Of a DNA stretch of 64,000 nucleotides, positions 49,011-64,000 are shown piece by piece. Positions within the stretch are counted from its first letter, which is position 1; every line of letters begins with the position of its first letter. Made by a program: the position numbers and the translations under genes. The notes under the pieces were generated by a model that saw only the letters and a program-made list of their open reading frames with translations, did not search any database and was not told the DNA's origin. This DNA is from Mytilus trossulus (Eukaryota; Mollusca; Bivalvia; Mytilida; Mytilidae), in contig NC_086379.1 of assembly GCF_036588685.1 (NCBI RefSeq), positions 74,927,727-74,991,726 on the forward strand. The letters are read 5' to 3'.

Positions 49011-51564
49011 GACAAAGTATAGTCAGAATAGGGAAATACATTTTTAATAAGGTAAACCGACGAATAATTCAGACTGAACCGACCGTAACTAAACTACTGT
49101 TTACTGTTTTTATTTTTGATATATAGGGGATTGCGAGTCAAGTACCTGTGTAACACATTCATTTGTAGTTTGCCTCAGCGATGACATAAATGTGCCACTC
49201 ATACATTTCTTCTCAAATTTATAAAAATAAGATGTGGCCAATGACTCTCCACCAGAGACCAAATGACTTTGCATGAGGTAGTTTATAAGCAATGTCATAT
49301 GACACGGATGCTTTCTCTTTCTGCGTGCCCAATCGAATCATTTTTGAGGGACCAAGCAATGTCATATAATATACGGAAACAATAATTTTCAAAGTGTACA
49401 ACAGCACAACATGATATCAAATAGTAGTAACCAGTTCAACGGAAATGTATAGCAAAAATGATCGGCAAAAATAGATAGGTAAACACGTCCAAAATCATCA
49501 ATCGACCCTTTACAAAAGATATTGCCCTTTGGAAGATGATTTTTACAAATTTTGTGAATTTTACAGAAACAATAATAGATATAGAGGAACTTTGAGAGTG
49601 TGAGTAGGCCAGAAAAAGTTCAGCACAATATTTTTTCAAATATATCTACATAGCCAAAGGAGTTAATTTCCTTTATTTAATGTTTGTTCAGTGCAATTTG
49701 TTGAAATCTATATAGAAAGTAGAACGAAAAGGTTACAATAAAAAAAAATCCGCAATCTAATATCTACAAGTAAGCCAAGTTGCGGCAACATAACCAAATC
49801 GTCAGACTCCTTAAATGACTTATTGCCTTTCAATTGCAATTTATTTGTACTAATTTCTATGATTGTGCTTAATATTTCGAAAACAAAAAGATCAACGATA
49901 TAAGATCATCTACACAAATGCCACAAGAACAATGAAATAATCTTATTGCAATAAAAGCAAAATAAATATCAGAATGAGGTGTTGAACATGAAACCTGGTG
50001 AGCAAAACACGCTCTTGTTGTTTCTATCTAAACAAAATCATGGCTTCAATATTTTATCAGTGATTTATTACGAACAAACGAAAATCCCGGGTTAACTATC
50101 CTTGAAAGCGATACTCTGTGTGTGTAAATTATAGGGATTATCAAATCATTTTATCCTTTGAAAAAAATGGCTTAAAACTTTAAAGACGTGCTTAGTGCGA
50201 TAAGATTAGAATAAAGTTTCTATCATTACAAAATTATAAAAAATGATTGAAAATAAGTGTTCATTGATTACTGTTTTGGTGTTTACAATAGTATGCAGTT
50301 TTAATCCTTTGAAAGTCGCATTTGAGTATATTTTCAGGTGGTATCTTTTTAGTGATGCATAAGAAAATGCTAAAATAAAAGTTAGGGTCACTCCATTCAA
50401 ACACTTTTTTTTTATTGTTTACACTAAAATCAGTAAGGAGATGTGATATGAGTGCCAATGAGTTCAGTCTCCATTCAACTTCACAATGTGTAAAAAGTGA
50501 ATAATTATAAGTCAAAGTACGGAGTTTTGACTCACACAGACCCAGTTAGATTGGAAGACAGGCTGATCCAGTCAATGATTATGCATGATATAAAGCTATA
50601 ATTATTTGTTGGTATCTGTGCATATGTAGATACTGATCTCTGCCATTATTATGTTGTCTTACTCTTCTTCAGTTTAATGTGTTGCTTTATAGAAAAAAAG
50701 AAGTAAAAACACAAAAATACCGAACTCCGAGGTTTATAGACCATTCATGTTAGTCTAACGAATTTGTTCTATAGTCTGTCATTCATGTTAGTCTAACGGT
50801 CATCCGCCTTTGTTCTATAGTCTGTCAATCCAGAGTTTTGCATGTTGTCGTTTTCGGCTGAGTTGCTAGTTTAATCTTAAATCTCATTTTTTCATAGTTG
50901 ACCTTTAATAGGTGGAGTTGTTGGTTTATTGTGTTTGTCGTAGGACTATAGTCACTATAGGATAGTTCTGAGGTATTCGAATGTTGTCACAGTTATAAGA
51001 ATTCAAGTTATTTAAAAAAAAAGAATATATTTTTTATCCAACCTCTTGTTAGCTGCTGAGATTTTAGCTTGGCAAGGTCGAGTACAATTCCTGTAACCGT
51101 TTCTGTGCATCAACTTATAATTTATTCATTTTAATGAAACACATATAAAATATATCATTATAAATATAGTGTCACTTGTTACTTGATTTACTGTGATTCA
51201 GATCTATTTGAAGGACTTTGAAATCCGCGTGCCGCGTTAAATATGATCTATACAAGCAAAGATGATTAAGACAAGAATAATGAAGTAATTTTTTTTCTAC
51301 GACACATATAACTGAATGATTATTTATTAAGAAACATGAAATCCGGTTTCACCGTTAGCATAAATGAGTTGACGTGCATTTTTAAGATCATTTAACTTGT
51401 CTATTTTATAAAGAAACCCGGACAGTCAGCTGAGCTTTAATAATATTCAAACCGAATTTCTTAGTGATCTTCATCAAATGCATTAGTAATTTGTAACTTT
51501 TGGAGAAAAAAAAAACGATGCAAAAAAGGGGGATGCAATTAAAACATCGGTAAAGTTGTACGTA

Positions 51565-51709
51565 AATTATTGGTCACGCCCCGCCTTGTTTTCCTTTAAT
51601 AAACACGCCCACTTCTTTTATCGTATAAGAAAGCGCAAACGCGACATTGTTTCGGTCAGTGTACATTTTGGTTTTTTTTCTGTCAGCTGCTGCAACTCTC
51701 CCAACCAGA

Positions 51710-51710
<1 letters not shown>
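51565..51710 (+). promoter_or_regulatory. Candidate promoter of the phospho-lyase gene
   Basis: ATTGGTCACGCCCCGCC (about 51569-51585) combines an inverted CCAAT box with a GC box, unusual in this AT-rich window, 125-140 nt upstream of the ATG. A second CACGCCC lies at 51604. No TATA box at a fitting distance. Inference only. Confidence 0.4.

Positions 51711-64000
<12,290 letters not shown>

Larger units (their letters stand above)
45347..51709. other. Intergenic region between the AA15 and phospho-lyase genes
   Basis: Tandem (same-strand) spacing of 6.4 kb. It holds a broken reverse-transcriptase gene (46200-47700), family-B copies (48420-48720 minus, 49225-49290, 50435-50535) and a family-C copy (48780-49010). 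49300-50400 and 50540-51500 are AT-rich and unassigned. Confidence 0.55.

Overview
The window looks like nuclear DNA of a bivalve mollusc, most likely a mytilid mussel. It is AT-rich, with small exons (12 to 385 nt), GT-AG introns of 0.3 to 5.7 kb, and a dense layer of dispersed repeats of the kind common in mussel genomes. I assembled four protein-coding genes exon by exon. Every junction keeps reading phase, and each protein resembles a recognisable animal family. The species call is an inference from the repeats and was not searched.

Minus strand, 18669 down to the left edge: a secreted mosaic protein with a signal peptide, a C-type lectin domain, a possible 12-nt microexon, an LDL-receptor class A module, a CUB domain and the start of a second CUB-like domain. 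The gene runs off the left edge. Minus strand, 37028 to 22826: a complete six-exon short-chain dehydrogenase of the retinol / hydroxysteroid / beta-hydroxybutyrate dehydrogenase type (362 aa). Plus strand, 41030 to 45346: a complete three-exon AA15-type lytic polysaccharide monooxygenase with a Cys-rich tail (282 aa). Plus strand, 51710 to beyond the right edge: the 5' half (six exons) of a PLP-dependent phospho-lyase of the ETNPPL/PHYKPL family.

The introns and intergenic stretches are packed with transposon remains. These include two non-LTR retrotransposon 3' ends side by side (39282-40480), a decayed LINE (around 20450-20800), a broken reverse-transcriptase gene (46200-47700), and a 1.37-kb inverted-repeat DNA element with a target duplication (57127-58497). 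There is also a polyadenylated retroposed insert with an 18-bp target duplication (31782-32132), two elements with a shared 'pearl/Helitron-like' layout, a 1.8-kb element with internal 134- and 160-bp tandem repeats, and at least three short dispersed families with many copies.

The most unusual pattern is that two unrelated genes carry tandem, decaying copies of an exon's 3' end together with its 5' splice site, just downstream of the real exon. One is the LDLa exon (about 120-bp unit, four copies). The other is phospho-lyase exon 3 (about 60-bp unit, five copies). Most copies keep a GTAAG donor but would introduce stop codons if used. The four genes have no evident shared pathway; this is an ordinary eukaryotic neighbourhood, not an operon.
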